A DNA stretch of 64,000 nt from Viola odorata (GCA_963691705.1 OY829540.1:42878158-42942157); one strand, 5' to 3'. Counted from the stretch's first letter, positions 34,838 to 46,900 are shown. Numbers and translations: made by a program. The notes: generated by a model from the sequence alone, not told the origin.

Positions 34838-35537
34838 TGTTGGTACCCAAATTTTGACGCTAGCACGTTCAAATTACCTGCAAAATAGCATGCCCGTATT
34901 TTAACGCGCTTAATCAATTATAGTTATATTTATTTTTTCACTAACCGTTAATGATCTCTCGGCCCAGCTCGAGTCCTTTCGTATTCTTTCATTTTTATCT
35001 ATCATTTTGGTTCTTTTACTTTTTTAGTCTTATTAGGTCCCGAACGAACGTTTTCGACACTTTGTCAAAATAAATGCGTTTAAAGAGTTGAGCTCAAATT
35101 TTTGTTCACATCATCTCTATCGTCATATTTTTCTCTATAACGTAGCTGCTTTCGTTCGAACTTCTTGCCAGTTTCATCACACTGATAGATCGAGCCCATA
35201 ATTAATTACTAAAGCATTTTTCTTCTTTCTTTTTAATCACCCGTTGGATTGGTTGACTGCTCCCTTAGTCAACCATCCAACGGTCACATGATTTAAACAT
35301 GCACGCACTCCCTTTTTCTTTTCCTGCAAGTTTCTCCTTTCCAATTCGAAGTCGTGTCATGCTTCTAAAAATGAAGCCGCGTCATTGCTTCGAGAAGGAA
35401 GCCCAGTCATCAGACCCTGTCACTGCTTCTAGAAGGCACCAATCACTCCTTCTCGTTGCTTCCTTTCATTTTCAGCCAAGCAAAAACGAGCCGCGTCACC
35501 ACGGTTTGCTCACCACACAACCGACTCAACCTTCCCT

Positions 35538-35545
35538 TATAAATA
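35538..35545 (+). promoter_or_regulatory. TATA box of Ogre-2 LTR
   Basis: TATAAATA lies in CCCTTATAAATAACATG, about 105 bases before the donor-like GTAAGCTT at 35644. Confidence 0.7.
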
Positions 35546-35639
35546 ACATGCTTCATCCAACAAGAAAAGGGCACCAAAATCTCTTCTTAATCCCAATTTC
35601 TTGCACTACCTTCTTGGTAAAAAAAAAAACTCTCCTGAA

Positions 35640-35652
35640 ATAAGTAAGCTTT
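35640..35652 (+). other. Conserved splice-donor-like site, Ogre-2 LTR
   Basis: ATAA|GTAAGCTTT (GT at 35644-35645) is followed by a CT-rich stretch, as in the other Ogre LTRs. Confidence 0.5.
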
Positions 35653-35945
35653 CTCCCTCTAAACTCTCTTTAATTTTTGTTTTTGCTTATAATGCATGAA
35701 TAAATTGCTAAAACTTGCCTCACGCGCTTAGTTTTCATGCCAATTTCATTTCCCTTGCCTCAATTTGATTGTATGATGTCTTGACTAATTAATAGCCATA
35801 TATGCATGTTAAATAGCTTATTTTTCACTCATAAAAAAGGCTACTGTTTTGATTTTAAATTCTTGTTGTGATTAATGGTTTGAATTACTGGAGAGGTGAG
35901 TGATTTTTTGGGTCTGTTTGGAGAGGTTTTGGTGGCCGGAGTTGC

Positions 35946-36078
35946 CTTCCTTGTCGCCGGCAGTGGCGCCGGCGCAAGGAAGAAGAAGAATAGTAGCAAG
36001 CGCAAGGTGATGGGACAAACCCGTCCTTTTCCTTTTTTAAAACACAGATGGGCCATGGCTTAAGCCAAGCCCATCTGT
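35946..36078 (+). other. Hairpins in Ogre-2 leader
   Basis: Hairpin I (35946-35982): CTTCCTTG plus CGCCGGC pairs with GCCGGCG plus CAAGGAAG, with one bulged base. Hairpin II (36044-36078): ACAGATGGGC pairs with GCCCATCTGT, enclosing GGCTTAAGCC. They occupy the positions of hairpins I and II in the other LTRs, but their stem sequences differ. Confidence 0.7.
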
Positions 36079-37007
36079 TCCCCTTTTCTGTTTTAACCCA
36101 TGGCTTAGGAATTATTCCTGGCCCATTTTAATTAAATTCCAGCATGTGGGCCCGACCCAAATAATATTTCGTCAACTATTCGAGTCACTTTTTGGGGTTT
36201 ATTTTATTGCGTGCTCGTATGTTATGTTTAAATCGTATGTTATACTTAATTAAATACTCGTGTGCCCTATTTAATGTATAATTACGTCATTGTTTAAATC
36301 GTATGAGTATTTTTGTATGCTTTCTTTTTTTAATTTTTGCCATGTTAATTATTTATCAATATGTTCATACGCTCACATGTGTTAAAATATTTTTTTTGCT
36401 CACTTGCCACGTCTAATTAATTACTTGCTTGTTTGAAGTTAATTAAATGTTTATTTTACTTGTTCATTATTTATTTTCAATAGAACAATCGCTAATACTT
36501 TCATTTTATAAGGTAGATCAAGTTCACGCAACGCAAGTACGCTTTCTACCCCTTTTTATTATTCAATATTTTCTGCAAATATTATTCGTACGCATGATAT
36601 TTAAAAATGCTAGAAAACTCAGAATATTCGTATGCATGATAATTATCATTGAAATGAATCAATCTCGTATGAATAACATGTTTAAATCACTCGCTTTTTT
36701 TTTCCAAGGAATTAATTGCTATACCTTTGATATATGAGCATGGTGGCTTCGATCCCACACAGTTTATTTGCATTCATTAAATTGGTATCGTGCTAGTTTT
36801 GCCATGATAGATCATGCAGTAATTAAATAATTAATCATGCATGGCCCGATGATAAAAAGGGGGGAACGTCCACTCTAGCATACGAACAAACGGTAACCCC
36901 GTCCTTCGGTCCTGATCGGAAATAACAATGTCCCAACGAAAAAATGCTAAGATGTAACGTCACCTTTGAGGGCCTAGTCACTTGTGAAAAATGTTTGAAT
37001 AATCGAA

Positions 37008-37289
37008 AAGTGGCCCAATTTTCGTGACAGGATTTCGGTTGACGCTCTATGATCATTTACCTTGTAAATGATTGGAAAGTGGCCTGTTTCCGTGCGCAGG
37101 ATTGGTTGATGTGCTTCGATGGTTTATTCATTTTTTGTGTTAAAAATAATCAAAAAATGGCCCAATTTTCGTAACAGGATTTCGGTTGACGCTCTACAAT
37201 CGTTTACCTTTGTAAATGATTGGAAAGTGGCCCGTTTCCGTGCGCGGGATTGGTTGACATGCTGCGATTATTTATTTCGTGTCAAAAAT
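37008..37289 (+). repeat. 140-bp tandem duplication in Ogre-2 LTR
   Basis: Two units begin with ATGGCCCAATTTTCGT or GTGGCCCAATTTTCGT and contain GGATTTCGGTTGACGCTCTA and GGAAAGTGGCC. They start near 37010 and 37153. Confidence 0.8.
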
Positions 37290-37573
37290 TAAACATAGTA
37301 ACACCTCTCAACCTTATAACCGGTAACCTTTTTAAGGATGTGACTCGGGTGCCTAACACCTTCCTGAGTCCATAATACGACCTCGAACCTTCGGTCTTAG
37401 GTTTAGACCACATGTGCCTTAGTTTTTATTTTTTTTATGCCATGACGATTAGGTTCCCTAAACCTTAGAAAATAGGGTGGCGACTTCATTTGCATTATGC
37501 GAAGCATCCATTTATGCTTAGCATCCGTCCCGAACCTATACTCGTTTTCAACAAAAAAAAAGGTGCGACAGTT

Positions 37574-37592
37574 TGGCGACTTCACTAGGGAC
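37574..37592 (+). other. Primer binding site of Ogre-2
   Basis: TGGCGACTTCACTAGGGAC differs from the Ogre-1 site by one base. It lies three bases inside the LTR. The Arg-tRNA type is known for Ogre elements. Confidence 0.8.
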
Positions 37593-37718
37593 CTAAGGTC
37601 AAAACCGGTTTTATGGTGTTTGTTTTTTTATTTACTTGCTTTATTTAATTTGTTTTCGTGATTGTTATTTGTTTTTCGCTTTGATAAATCGTTCATATGC
37701 ATTTCACGCATTGAGTGC

Positions 37719-39094
37719 TGATTGCGTGTCGAGGGCATCAAATTTAGTTGTAAAAAAGATATAGAGAATGGGGTAGGAATACAACTTATCACTCATCCAC
37801 AAGGGACTCGTAGATTGCGATAAGAGGTTCGTCCGTAGAGATCTTGGTGGTGTATCGTAGTCTTGACTCGACTTCCTCGTCACTGGAGTTGAGGGTATTT
37901 TTGTTCCTGGTGATTAAGATAAACAAAGCGTAAAAAGAGAATAAGCAAAAATAGAATGAAGAAGCAATCTTGGGCAGAAGTGAATTTTAGCTAATATTGC
38001 TGGCTGAGATTAGGTGGAACTTTCGTGAGATTAATCCCTGGCAAGGGAGAATTCGTGAGCACTAGACTTGTTTCATCGATCATTGACTCTAGATTTTCTC
38101 CTTCTCCTTTTGTAACTCTGCTATAGATTGGGAGGAACCCCTTTCCAATCCTACTTTCCTCCTATTCAAATCACTTGGAGGGTACCCCCTTTCCTAGTGA
38201 TCCTGGCCAGTGGACACCTAACTCGGAGCCCTAGGTCGTCAATCTGGTTAGGCCCATATCAATTCAAGTTTACTAACCCCCGCGAGGTTAGCTACCTACT
38301 TCGTCACTTTGGTTTCGCTCGTCCCCTTAGTGACTGGTTACAAATTCGTCGTCTTGCCTAAGATCGATCAAGTCTTAGCCTAGACGGGAACCGGTTTGTT
38401 AAAACGGAACTTCAACTGAATACCAACGAGAGGATGATTAAGAACAACTCAGCCTCACGATTCACAAGTATGCTCACTCGGCCCTTACCAAGAATTAGGT
38501 GCTTTAGCTACTAAACATATTAATTAAAGAAATAAAGGGAACAATTGAAGAACATGAAATATAATTAAGATGCGATATTTCCGAAGGAATTATCAAAGCA
38601 GTTGTTTACAAAACCAGAAGAAAGGAAGATGGAAGAATATCGTAATTGACAGCCTTCCCTAACCTTAAATAAGGTTAGAGTCCCCACCAATAACGTTTCT
38701 TACCAAAACTCCTCACTTCAAATTAACAAAAACATAGGGATAAGAATCCCAATTAGTTTTCAAATACTAAAGAGATAATAATAATAACATAATAATAAAG
38801 TATTTTTGTTCAAATAGGATTACATCCAAAAAGTCTTCAAGTGGATGTAACGGCCAGGTGGTCGCTGATCTGATCCCGCTTCCCATGAGTCCATGTTCAG
38901 CACGCTTCTATCCTGCAGTCTTAGCCAAGACATGCGGCTAAGACTGCCAGTCTTCGCTCCAGCACTAGATCCATCCAGAACCGGTCTTGCCCAAGATTCT
39001 TCCAAAAGAAGCCAAATTGACGTGAAAAGGGGAGTTTCTGCCACAAACAAGGAACTTTGAAGTGGTAGAAATGAATGAAATATGACGTCAATCA
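37719..39094 (-). mobile_element. Solo LTR (Athila-like), 1376 bp, in Ogre-2 leader
   Basis: The termini TGATTG...CAATCA are flanked by AGTGC at 37714-37718 and 39095-39099. No interior is present. The left end (GTGTCGAGGGCA, then ACAACTTATCAC) resembles the LTR of the gag-only element at 23879, so the orientation is probably -. A solo LTR is what unequal recombination between two LTRs leaves behind. Confidence 0.85.
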
Positions 39095-39486
39095 AGTGCC
39101 TTATTGTCGGGCCATGTTACCAAATTTTTTTTTAGGAAGGTATTAGTGAAGCGTTGTGGGCCCAGGTCCCAATGTGCTTTCATGAACCCTAACTCAGACT
39201 TGAACCCCTAAATGGTTGAGCGCCCCGTGATCCTTTGTGATTCGGTGAAGCAATTAAATATCCATTTACTGAGGGACCCCTTTCAGGGTATCATCTAAAA
39301 ACCTTTCAGCTAGTTAGAAAAGAATTTTTGTTGGAATCAGAGCCCTAGCATATGCATCATGTTCCTGCATTTATCACATGTTTACATGTTCGTTGTGTGT
39401 ATATCGTCCTCATAATTTATTGTTTTAACCACTAACACAAGAATTTTATTTCTCATAAACAACCCCGTCTTACTTGTTCACTCAAA

Positions 39487-40620
39487 ATGGGAACACCAAC
39501 GAAACTTCCGCTTAATACTTTCGGGATCTGGAGTTATAACGATCAGTTAGAGCATGAGGATATGTTGAAACCCAGTTTTGTTCCCGATATCACAACTAAG
39601 ATTGGGACAGAAGTGGTGGAATTTGATGTTTCAGAGCTAAGGAAGCTAAGGAACGAATTGACCGAGGAAGAGGAAGTCCTATTTTGGTGCAAGTACGGGA
39701 AACTTGTAGCTTTGATGGATGCCAAAATTGACCTCGGGTGCATCCAAGCGGCCTTGAAATTTTGGGACCCCTATTACCGTTGTTTCTCGTTCGATCAAGG
39801 ATTGGACCTTACCCCTACCCTAGAGGAGCATGCCGCACTACTTTGCTTTGAGCCCCCAATATCAAGTATTTATCAGAATGTCCTCGCCGAGTCTACTGAT
39901 GTCAAACTAAGGTTAGACCCACGGGTAGGAGTTCTGGCCCAATGGATGAAAGGAAAACGTGTTTGGTATTGGGCGGACATTAAAAAACAATTTTGTGTGA
40001 CTCGAAGAGAGAAGCGTCCATAAATCCTAGCCTTTGCCATAACCGGTTTGATCTTGTTTCCGAAGATGAAGGGATGTGTCGATTTTAAAGTAGCGAATGT
40101 ATTTATTGAAATGGAAAGGAACAAAGTCAACCCTACAACGGCTATCCTAGCGGAGACCTTCCGCACTTTGGATTTTTGTAGGCGAACTGGTAGGGGGAAG
40201 CTCACTTGTTGCACCCAACTTTTGACCATTTGGTTGATGAGCCATTTTAAACAACGGCTTGATCAATCGTTATTTTCACCAAGTTGCATGGGCACAGATC
40301 CTATGGGAAAAGTCATTAGAGGGATAGGCCAAGAGATAGCCAAGGATAAGTGAAAATTGGAGGACAAGCACACTTGGGTCAATAGGTTTTTGGACCTTTC
40401 TAAGGAAGACATCAATCGACACTCTAAGTGGTTGCGAGCTGCTAACCCTATTGTGAGCTGCGGATAGTTATTGTGGTTCTGTTGATTGGAGTGCAAGGGT
40501 GTGTGCCCTATTGCCCCGCTCTTGTGCTAAACCAATTTTGCATTACACAAATTATTCCTACAACCTTTGGTATGACGGATTCAAGGCTGACCCACACCGC
40601 GGAGTCTCAGGATTTCAGCC
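39487..40620 (+). pseudogene. Ogre-2 ORF1 (DUF7745-like), first part, broken
   Basis: This is homologous to the intact ORF1 of Ogre-1 (57699-59420). Shared stretches include ALKFWDPYYRCFSFD, LTPTLEEHAAL, ISSIYQNV, NPTTAILAETFRTLD, LTCCTQLLT and ITQIIPTTFGMT. The start MGTPTKLPLNTFGIW matches in position. Damage: TAA at 40021-40023, TGA at 40351-40353 and a frameshift near 40470. At 40620 Ogre-1 interrupts the frame, which continues at 63935. The protein is of unknown function and is encoded upstream of gag in Ogre-type elements. Confidence 0.85.
40616..40620. repeat. 5-bp target duplication (CAGCC), left
   Basis: CAGCC just before the left LTR of Ogre-1 is repeated at 63930-63934. Confidence 0.92.
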
Positions 40621-41439
40621 TGTCGCTCCTCGGAAATTTAAAAAAATTCGCGAGTGTGCAACGAAATTTGAGACCTTCAGATGCTCGGCCTAAAAGGACG
40701 CCTCGCAGCATGCAATGAAGTCGCCACCCTAATTTGGTTGCTAGGCTTAGGGAACCCTAATCGTCATGGCATAGGAAATATAATAAGTAAAAAAACTAAA
40801 GGCACAAAAAAAAAGGGTCTGGACCCCAGACAAAGGTTCGGGGTCGTGTTATGGTCTCGAGAAGGTGTTAGGCACCCGAGACACATCCGAAAACGGTTAC
40901 CGGTTGATGAGAGAGGTGTTTAAAAAGGTGTTTGAGAAATGCGTTTTGAAAAAGGGGGCCCTCAGAGGAATCGTCACTTTAGTCTTTATTATGATCGTGA
41001 TGGGACTGAATTTTCCGTAAGACTGAATGAGCGCCCTCTTTTTTCATCATCGGGCCATGCATGATTAACTTAATTACTACGTGATCCTAACATGGATTGC
41101 TAACAGAGTACCAATTTAAATGATTGATTTTAAAGTGAAAAACTGAAGTGGGATCAAAAGTCCCCATGTACATGCAGTCAATACAAGCGAGAATTTAAAA
41201 TCATATGAACATGGCATTTTAAGCAACTCTTTAAACACGTTGTTCATGAGGGTTGATTTTAATTCTAGTAGTTCTATATATCATGCATGCAGTTGATATT
41301 TGCGAAAAGCATCGAATAAATAAAAGGGACTTGTGAGGCGTACTTTCGAGCGAAGCTTGAAATTAACCTACAAAACGAGAGTGTTAGTGATGGCTTGAGA
41401 AATAACTAAGCAATTTTAAGAGTGCAAAAATTTAAATGA

Positions 41440-42045
41440 CAGTTGATTGCATACGAGAAATGATGGATTTCACGCATACGAAAATGAGATGCTGAGTTTG
41501 ATAAAAATGATGACAGTTGATTGTATGCGAAAAATGATGGATTTCACGCATACGAGATTTAAATGCTGAATTGATTTGCATGCGAAAAATGATGGATTTT
41601 AAGCATGCGAGAATTTAAATGCTACGTTGATTGCATGCGAAAAATGATTGATTTTAAGCATACAAGAATTTAAACGCGAGGTTGATTGCATGCGAAAAAT
41701 GATTAATTTTACGCATACGAAAATGAAATGCTGTCTTGATTGCATGCGAAAAATGATGGATTTTACGCATACGAGAATTTAAATGCGAGGTTGATTGCAT
41801 GCGAAAAATGATTAATTTTACGCATCGAAAATGAAATGTTGTTTTGATTGCATGCGAGAATTTAAAGGCTACATTGATTGCATGCGAAAAATGATTAATT
41901 TTACGCATACGAAAATGAAATGCTGTTTTGATTGCATGCGAAAAATGATGGATTTTACGCATACGAGAATTTAAATGCGAGGTTGATTGCATGCGAAAAA
42001 TGATTAATTTTACGCATGCGAAAATGAAATGTTGTTTTGATTAGT
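41440..42045 (-). repeat. Array A in 3' LTR of Ogre-1
   Basis: Tandem 55-60-bp units on the + strand contain GATTGCATGCGAAAAATGAT, ATTTTACGCATACGA and AATTTAAATGC. It is the same array as at 3017-3480 in opposite orientation. Confidence 0.85.
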
Positions 42046-42334
42046 GCAGAAAAATTAAATGCTGAGGGCAGAAAAATTAAATGTAGTTGACGATTTACAG
42101 GGAATAAAAAAAGTTTGATGATGTGCAGAAAATAAAACAGATTAATAATGCAGAGAATAAACAGTTGGATATTTGCAGAAAATAAACTGTTGATATTTTC
42201 AGAAAAATAACAGTTGATAGATTGCAGAAAATAAACAGTTGATAAATTGCGGAAAATAAACAGTTGATAAATTGCGGAAGAATTTCCAGCAGTTTTGCGA
42301 AAAATTAAAGCAGTTGAATATTTACGAGAATTAA

Positions 42335-42895
42335 AATGCGACCGACCATGTAGGCGGTATTGAATTTAAATTGCCGAAAGTAAATTGCTGAAATTTAAAG
42401 TGCGGAAAAGTAAAGTGCAGAAAAGTAAAGTGCGGAAAATTAAAGTGCGGAAAAGTAAACAGTTGATAATTTGCGGAAGGATTTCCAGCAGTTTTGCGAA
42501 AAATTAAAGCAGTTGAATATTTACGAGAATTAAAATGCGACCGACCATGTAGGCGGTATTGAATTTAAATTGCTGAAAGTAAATTGCTGAAATTTAAAGT
42601 GCGGAAAAGTAAACAGTTGATAATTTGCGGAAGGATTTCCAGCTGTTTTGCGAAAAATTAAAGCAGTTGAATATTTACGAGAATTAAAATGCGACCGACC
42701 ATGTAGGCGGTATTGAATTTAAATTGCTGAAAGTAAATTGCTGAAATTTAAAGTGCAGAAAAGTAAAATACGGAAAAGTAAACAGTTGATAATTTGCGGA
42801 AGGATTTCCAGCAGTTTTGCGAAAAAGTAAAGCAGTTGAATATTTACGAGAATTAAAATGCGACCGACCATGTAGGCGGTATTGAATTTAAATTG
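42335..42895 (-). repeat. Array B in 3' LTR of Ogre-1 (four units)
   Basis: TGCGACCGACCATGTAGGCG recurs at about 42337, 42536, 42689 and 42860, spaced by 150 to 200 bp. Confidence 0.85.
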
Positions 42896-43182
42896 CTGAA
42901 ATTTAAAGTGCTAATAATTAAACAGTTGATATTTATAGAAAATAAACAGTTGATATTACAGAAAATCAAAAGTGTTAGTACGACAAATAATCATACGAAA
43001 CATACGAGTATTTTACGAAAAAAAGGTGAATTAAACAATTCATGTATAAAACATACGAAAAATAGTACGTATCATGAAAAACAATTATACGAAGCATGTG
43101 AGCATTTTACGTAAAAAAATTACGACTCGAAGGCTCGGAAAAATATAAATGGGCTGGGCCCAGCTTAAAAATTTGGAGAAAT

Positions 43183-43335
43183 GGGCCAGGAACAATTCCT
43201 GGCCCAAGGAAATTCATTTAAATGGTGATGGGCCAAGCCCATGACCTTTCCCTTATTCTGCACGAAGGCCAAATGGCCCAAAATTCTCATCTTCAACCTC
43301 TCCTCGCCGGGGCCACTGCCGGCGACGGAGGTGGC
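43183..43335 (-). other. Hairpins in 3' LTR of Ogre-1
   Basis: GGGCCAGGAA/TTCCTGGCCC (43183-43205), GGTGATGGGC/GCCCATGACC with one mispair (43224-43246), and a GCCGG-based hairpin at about 43300-43330. They match the three hairpins at 1703-1850. Confidence 0.7.
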
Positions 43336-43642
43336 GAACCAGGTGATCAATTCGCCTGGTTCTTGGTCCAAAAGAAAGGCCTCCCTTCCCTCAGCACAGC
43401 CACATGATCACAGCAAGAGAAGGGCAACCAAAACAGTGACAATTGCAACAAGAATAAGGATGCGCATTACCCGTTTAATTAGCAAATAAATACCTCACGC
43501 GTTTAAACAATTTGATCAATGCTAATGTGATGAAATTCACTTAAAACTCAAGTGATTGGAACGAATTTGAGCAGTTAAATGACCATCAAAGGCAAGAACA
43601 AAAAATAGAGAAAGAAACAGTAAGTGAGAGAGAGAGAAGGAA

Positions 43643-43652
43643 GCTTACAGTG
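43643..43652 (-). other. Conserved splice-donor-like site, 3' LTR copy
   Basis: On the - strand, GCACT|GTAAGCTTCC, with GT at 43648-43647, followed by a CT-rich run. Confidence 0.5.
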
Positions 43653-43784
43653 CTTGCCGGAGGTGTACCAGATTGAGCACAAGAAATGGGGTTCACTTGT
43701 ACGTGGATTGGCCCGGAAAAATGGAGGAGGAGTAGTGCTTTTTTTTGCAAAATTTTTGGACCCCTTTGTTCAAAGGGAACGTGG

Positions 43785-43794
43785 CTATTTATAG
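43785..43794 (-). promoter_or_regulatory. TATA box in 3' LTR of Ogre-1
   Basis: On the - strand, GGCTATAAATAGCC, itself a short palindrome. Confidence 0.7.
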
Positions 43795-44735
43795 CCGCGG
43801 GAGTCGCGTGGGTGGCCGGAGGAGGAGCTGCGCGTGGAGGAGGGCATGGCCGTGATGATGGCGGAGCTAGGGGGCTACGGGTTAGGGGCTTTAGACGCGA
43901 TGGGAGCAGGTGGCTCGGGCGTGGGCTCGTGGCTGAGAATTCCCCGGCACTGTGCATGTGCATTATGCACATTAAATTGTCAACCGTTGATCTGGTTGAC
44001 TTTCCTTGGTTGACCAGATCAATGGTTGAGATCAAAGGCCTTTAAGTCACATTTAAATGGCCTCGAGCCGAGTCTCGCGGGCAAACGTTCCGACCTTTCG
44101 AGCCGAAGGTACTGGCGCGTAGAGAAAAATACGCCGGTTTTAACCGTCTACAGCGAATGACGAGAATTCCTCGTTTAACGCGTTTATTTTCGCGTTCAAA
44201 AACGTGAAATGTTTGAACGGAAAAATAATAACGTTACGCCGAAAATTACACGAGTCGCTGTAGACCGTTGCGTCCAGAAAAAAATCTAGCAACTAGTTGA
44301 TGGAAAACATTTTAAAGTCGAGCTATTGTCCGAGCAGGCTTACTCGGGTCCAATAAAAGCTCGAATAAAAATAATAATAAAATAATAAAAATACTAAAAA
44401 AATGCGATAAAATACAAAAAATCCTAAAATTCACGAGATGGTCAAAAATGAAGAACAAACTAGCAAACGACTGCCGGATAGTCAAAAATGTGATTTTTAA
44501 GGCTAAAAATAATATTGACGATAATAATGAAAATACTTGCCGAAAAATTAAAAATGCGATTTCGAAAGCGGACGACGCTAACGATGTTGCTAAAATGCGA
44601 GGAAAACCCTAAAAATGCTAGCGATAGTAAACTAACTACAGATGACTGTAAATTAAGTAAAAATGACGGTAAATTAAATAAATGACAGAAATGCTAAAAT
44701 TGATTAAAAATGGCGTCAAAATTCGGGTATCAACA

Positions 44736-44752
44736 GTTGCCCCCTCTTTACT
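44736..44752 (-). other. Polypurine tract of Ogre-1
   Basis: On the - strand, AGTAAAGAGGGGGCAAC abuts the TGTTGATACC start of the 3' LTR. Confidence 0.8.
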
Positions 44753-45059
44753 GTCTTATCGAAGTATTTGATAAGCAGTAAAGATAGTTGCCCCCAGATA
44801 TCCGAATTTTGGCGACACGGCAGGTCTTACCTCAAACTTACAGTGATGAGGTCGCTCTGGGAGGAGGTAGTTGCTTGATGTCGCTCTAGGAGGAGGAGAT
44901 TGATTGATGCTGTTACTGGGGATACTAGGTGCTTGCTTGACGTCACTCTGGGAGGAGATAGGTTGTTGATCCTGCAAAGACGTAAACTTAGATCTGCTCG
45001 GGTATTGAGAGGCACATAAGTTGACATGTGACTGATGTTGCTTCGGAAGATAGTGCGCG

Positions 45060-45960
45060 ATTCGCAGAAGTATGAATGATTTGTCCTAATGATGTCACTC
45101 TAGGAGGAGGAAAATAATCATGCAGAAATGTTGAATTGTATGAATGATGTTGCTCTGGGAGGGGAAGAAATGCTAAGGTTGAAAAAGGTAGAACTACGCT
45201 ATGCTATCACTCTGGGAGGAGAAGAAATGCTACGCTGGAAACTAAATGTTGTCACTCTGGGAGGAGGGGAAATGCTACGCTGGAAACTAAATGCTGTCAC
45301 TCTGGGAGGAGCAGAAATGCTAATGCTGAAACTAAATGCTGTCACTCTGGGAGGAGAAGAAATGCTAATGCTGAAACTAAATGCTGTCACTCTGGGAGGA
45401 GAAGAAATGCTACGCTGAAAACTAAATGCTGTCACTCTGGGAGGAGAAGAAATGCTAATGCTGAAACTAAATGCTGTCACTCTGGGAGGAGAAGAAATGC
45501 TACGCTGAAAACTAAATGCTGTCAATTCCCGTAAGAGAAAGCGCGAGATGCGGAAATTAAACTAAGGTCGCTCTGGGAGGAGAAGAATGCTAAGTGTTGT
45601 CGCTCTGGGAGGAGAAGAATGCTAAGGCAGAAAATTTAAACAACGCCGATTCCCGTAGGAGAAGGCGCGAGATGCGGAAATTAAACTAAAGTCGCTCTGG
45701 GAGGAGAAGAATGCTAAGTGCTGTCGCTCTGAGAGGAGAAGAATGCTAAGTGTTGTCGCTCTGGGAGGAGGAGAATGCTAAATGTTGTCGCTCTGGGAGG
45801 AGGAGAATGCTAAATGCTGTCGCTCTGGGAGGAGGAGAATGCTAAATGCTGTCACTCTGGGAGGAGAAGAATGCTAAATGCTGTCGCTCTGGGAGGAGGA
45901 GATGCTAATGCTAAAGACTAAACTATGATGTCACTCTGGGAGGAGAAGAAAGCTATCGCC
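45060..45960 (-). repeat. Tandem array (CTCTGGGAGGAGAAGAA units)
   Basis: About 20 units, on the + strand TGTCACTCTGGGAGGAGAAG followed by AAATGCTAA and a variable linker, with a period of roughly 35 to 60 bp. Two longer units contain a spacer (CCCGTAAGAGAAAGCGCGAG). Diverged outlying copies at 44850-44960 are CTCTGGGAGGAGG and CTCTAGGAGGAGG. Confidence 0.9.
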
Positions 45961-45989
45961 AGCGGCCTTGATACGAACCTAGAATTCGT

Positions 45990-46215
45990 CTGCGTCCTGC
46001 TCAGGAGGTAACGACCCCAAGGACAAGACTTTCCCACGATTTGCAGCCGTAAGCAGTCCTCACCTGATATTAGTGTTTGCACTCATGCTCTGAAACAAGG
46101 CTAAGTGTTTTACACTCATAAAGATGCAACTAACATGATACATAATTTATAGTTCGCAATGTCAATCCGAGTGAATAGACTTCGAATGAAGATGCACATG
46201 CATGGGCGTTCTAAT
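45990..46215 (-). other. 3'-UTR block A of Ogre-1
   Basis: It starts GGTAACGACCCCAAGGACAA on the + strand and is colinear with 25605-25870 of the gag-only element. Confidence 0.75.
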
Positions 46216-46754
46216 AATCGATGGGACTTTTACGGAAAAGAATGAAAGGACATGAAACGTCCGGAAATGAGTTTGTTTTGAAAAAGGTTGCTTTGCTGGA
46301 AGGTTTTTGATGACTGATGTTTTGCTGATGAGGGCGAGGTACGTGAGCCTTTTCGCTTTTCGCTGAGGATGCTTGCTTGACAGAGTGCGTGAGCTCTGGG
46401 ATCCTTGCTGGGGGGTGCTTTTTGTTCGGCCTGGGGCCCTTTTCTTGAGTCCTCATTGGGGAGTGTCGTCGCTGTTCTTTTTGCGACTCACTACTTGAGT
46501 TGGCGTGGGGCCCCTTTATTCTCGGGTCTTTACTAGTGATGCTTGGTTTGAGGTTTCTTGAGTTGGCGTTGGGCCTCTTTTGCTTGACTTTACTAGGGAA
46601 GGATGTTTTGAGATTTCTCGAGTTGGCCTTGGGCTTTTCTACTCGAGTTCACTGGGGAAAGTTGTCTTCGAGATTTTCTCGAATTGAGTTGTCCCCGGGC
46701 TATGCTTGCTTTGGCTCTTCGATTGTTTGTAGTCTTCGAATGTCTTTGAGCATT

Positions 46755-46900
46755 TCTCTCTTCTTCTTCTTTTTTCTTTTTCTCTCTTTTTCTTCTTTCT
46801 TTTCTTTTTTCTTTTCTTTTCCTCTCTTTTCTTTTTCTTTTTTTTTTTTTTTTTTTCTTTTTCTTCTTTTTTTTTTCTTTTTCTTTCTTCTCTTTTTGAT
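46755..46900. repeat. Pyrimidine (C/T) microsatellite
   Basis: About 145 bases of almost pure T and C on the + strand. They give spurious Lys-rich or Phe-rich open frames on either strand. Confidence 0.95.

Larger units (their letters stand above)
34838..37570 (+). repeat. 5' LTR of Ogre-2 (2733 bp)
   Basis: It starts TGTTGGTACCCAAATTTTGACG and ends GGTGCGACA, matching the termini of the Ogre-1 LTRs. It lacks arrays A and B but has its own 140-bp duplication. Its TATA box, donor-like site and hairpins sit at the same relative places as in Ogre-1. Confidence 0.85.
40621..44735 (-). repeat. 3' LTR of Ogre-1 (4115 bp)
   Basis: On the - strand it starts TGTTGATACCC (44735) and ends GCGACA (40621). 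It carries four array-B units, where the 5' LTR has three. Otherwise only scattered substitutions and small indels separate them. Confidence 0.93.

Noticed and set aside
41440..42045. Regularly spaced repeats that could suggest a CRISPR array
   Set aside because: The units are contiguous tandem repeats without unique spacers, lie in LTRs of a plant retrotransposon and are duplicated in both LTRs.
43686..44045. 119-aa Gly/Arg-rich frame, repeated at 62880-63239, and the antisense 149-aa Pro-rich frame
   Set aside because: They are GC-rich LTR promoter DNA read in both strands. Differences between the copies are not biased to silent sites by eye, and no family is recognised.
45128..45525. Open frames of repeated LGGEEML (one strand) or SSPPRVTAFSF (other strand) residues
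   Set aside because: They are translations of the 3'-UTR tandem array. They have no start context, both strands are open because of the period, and they lie in the untranslated region of Ogre-1.
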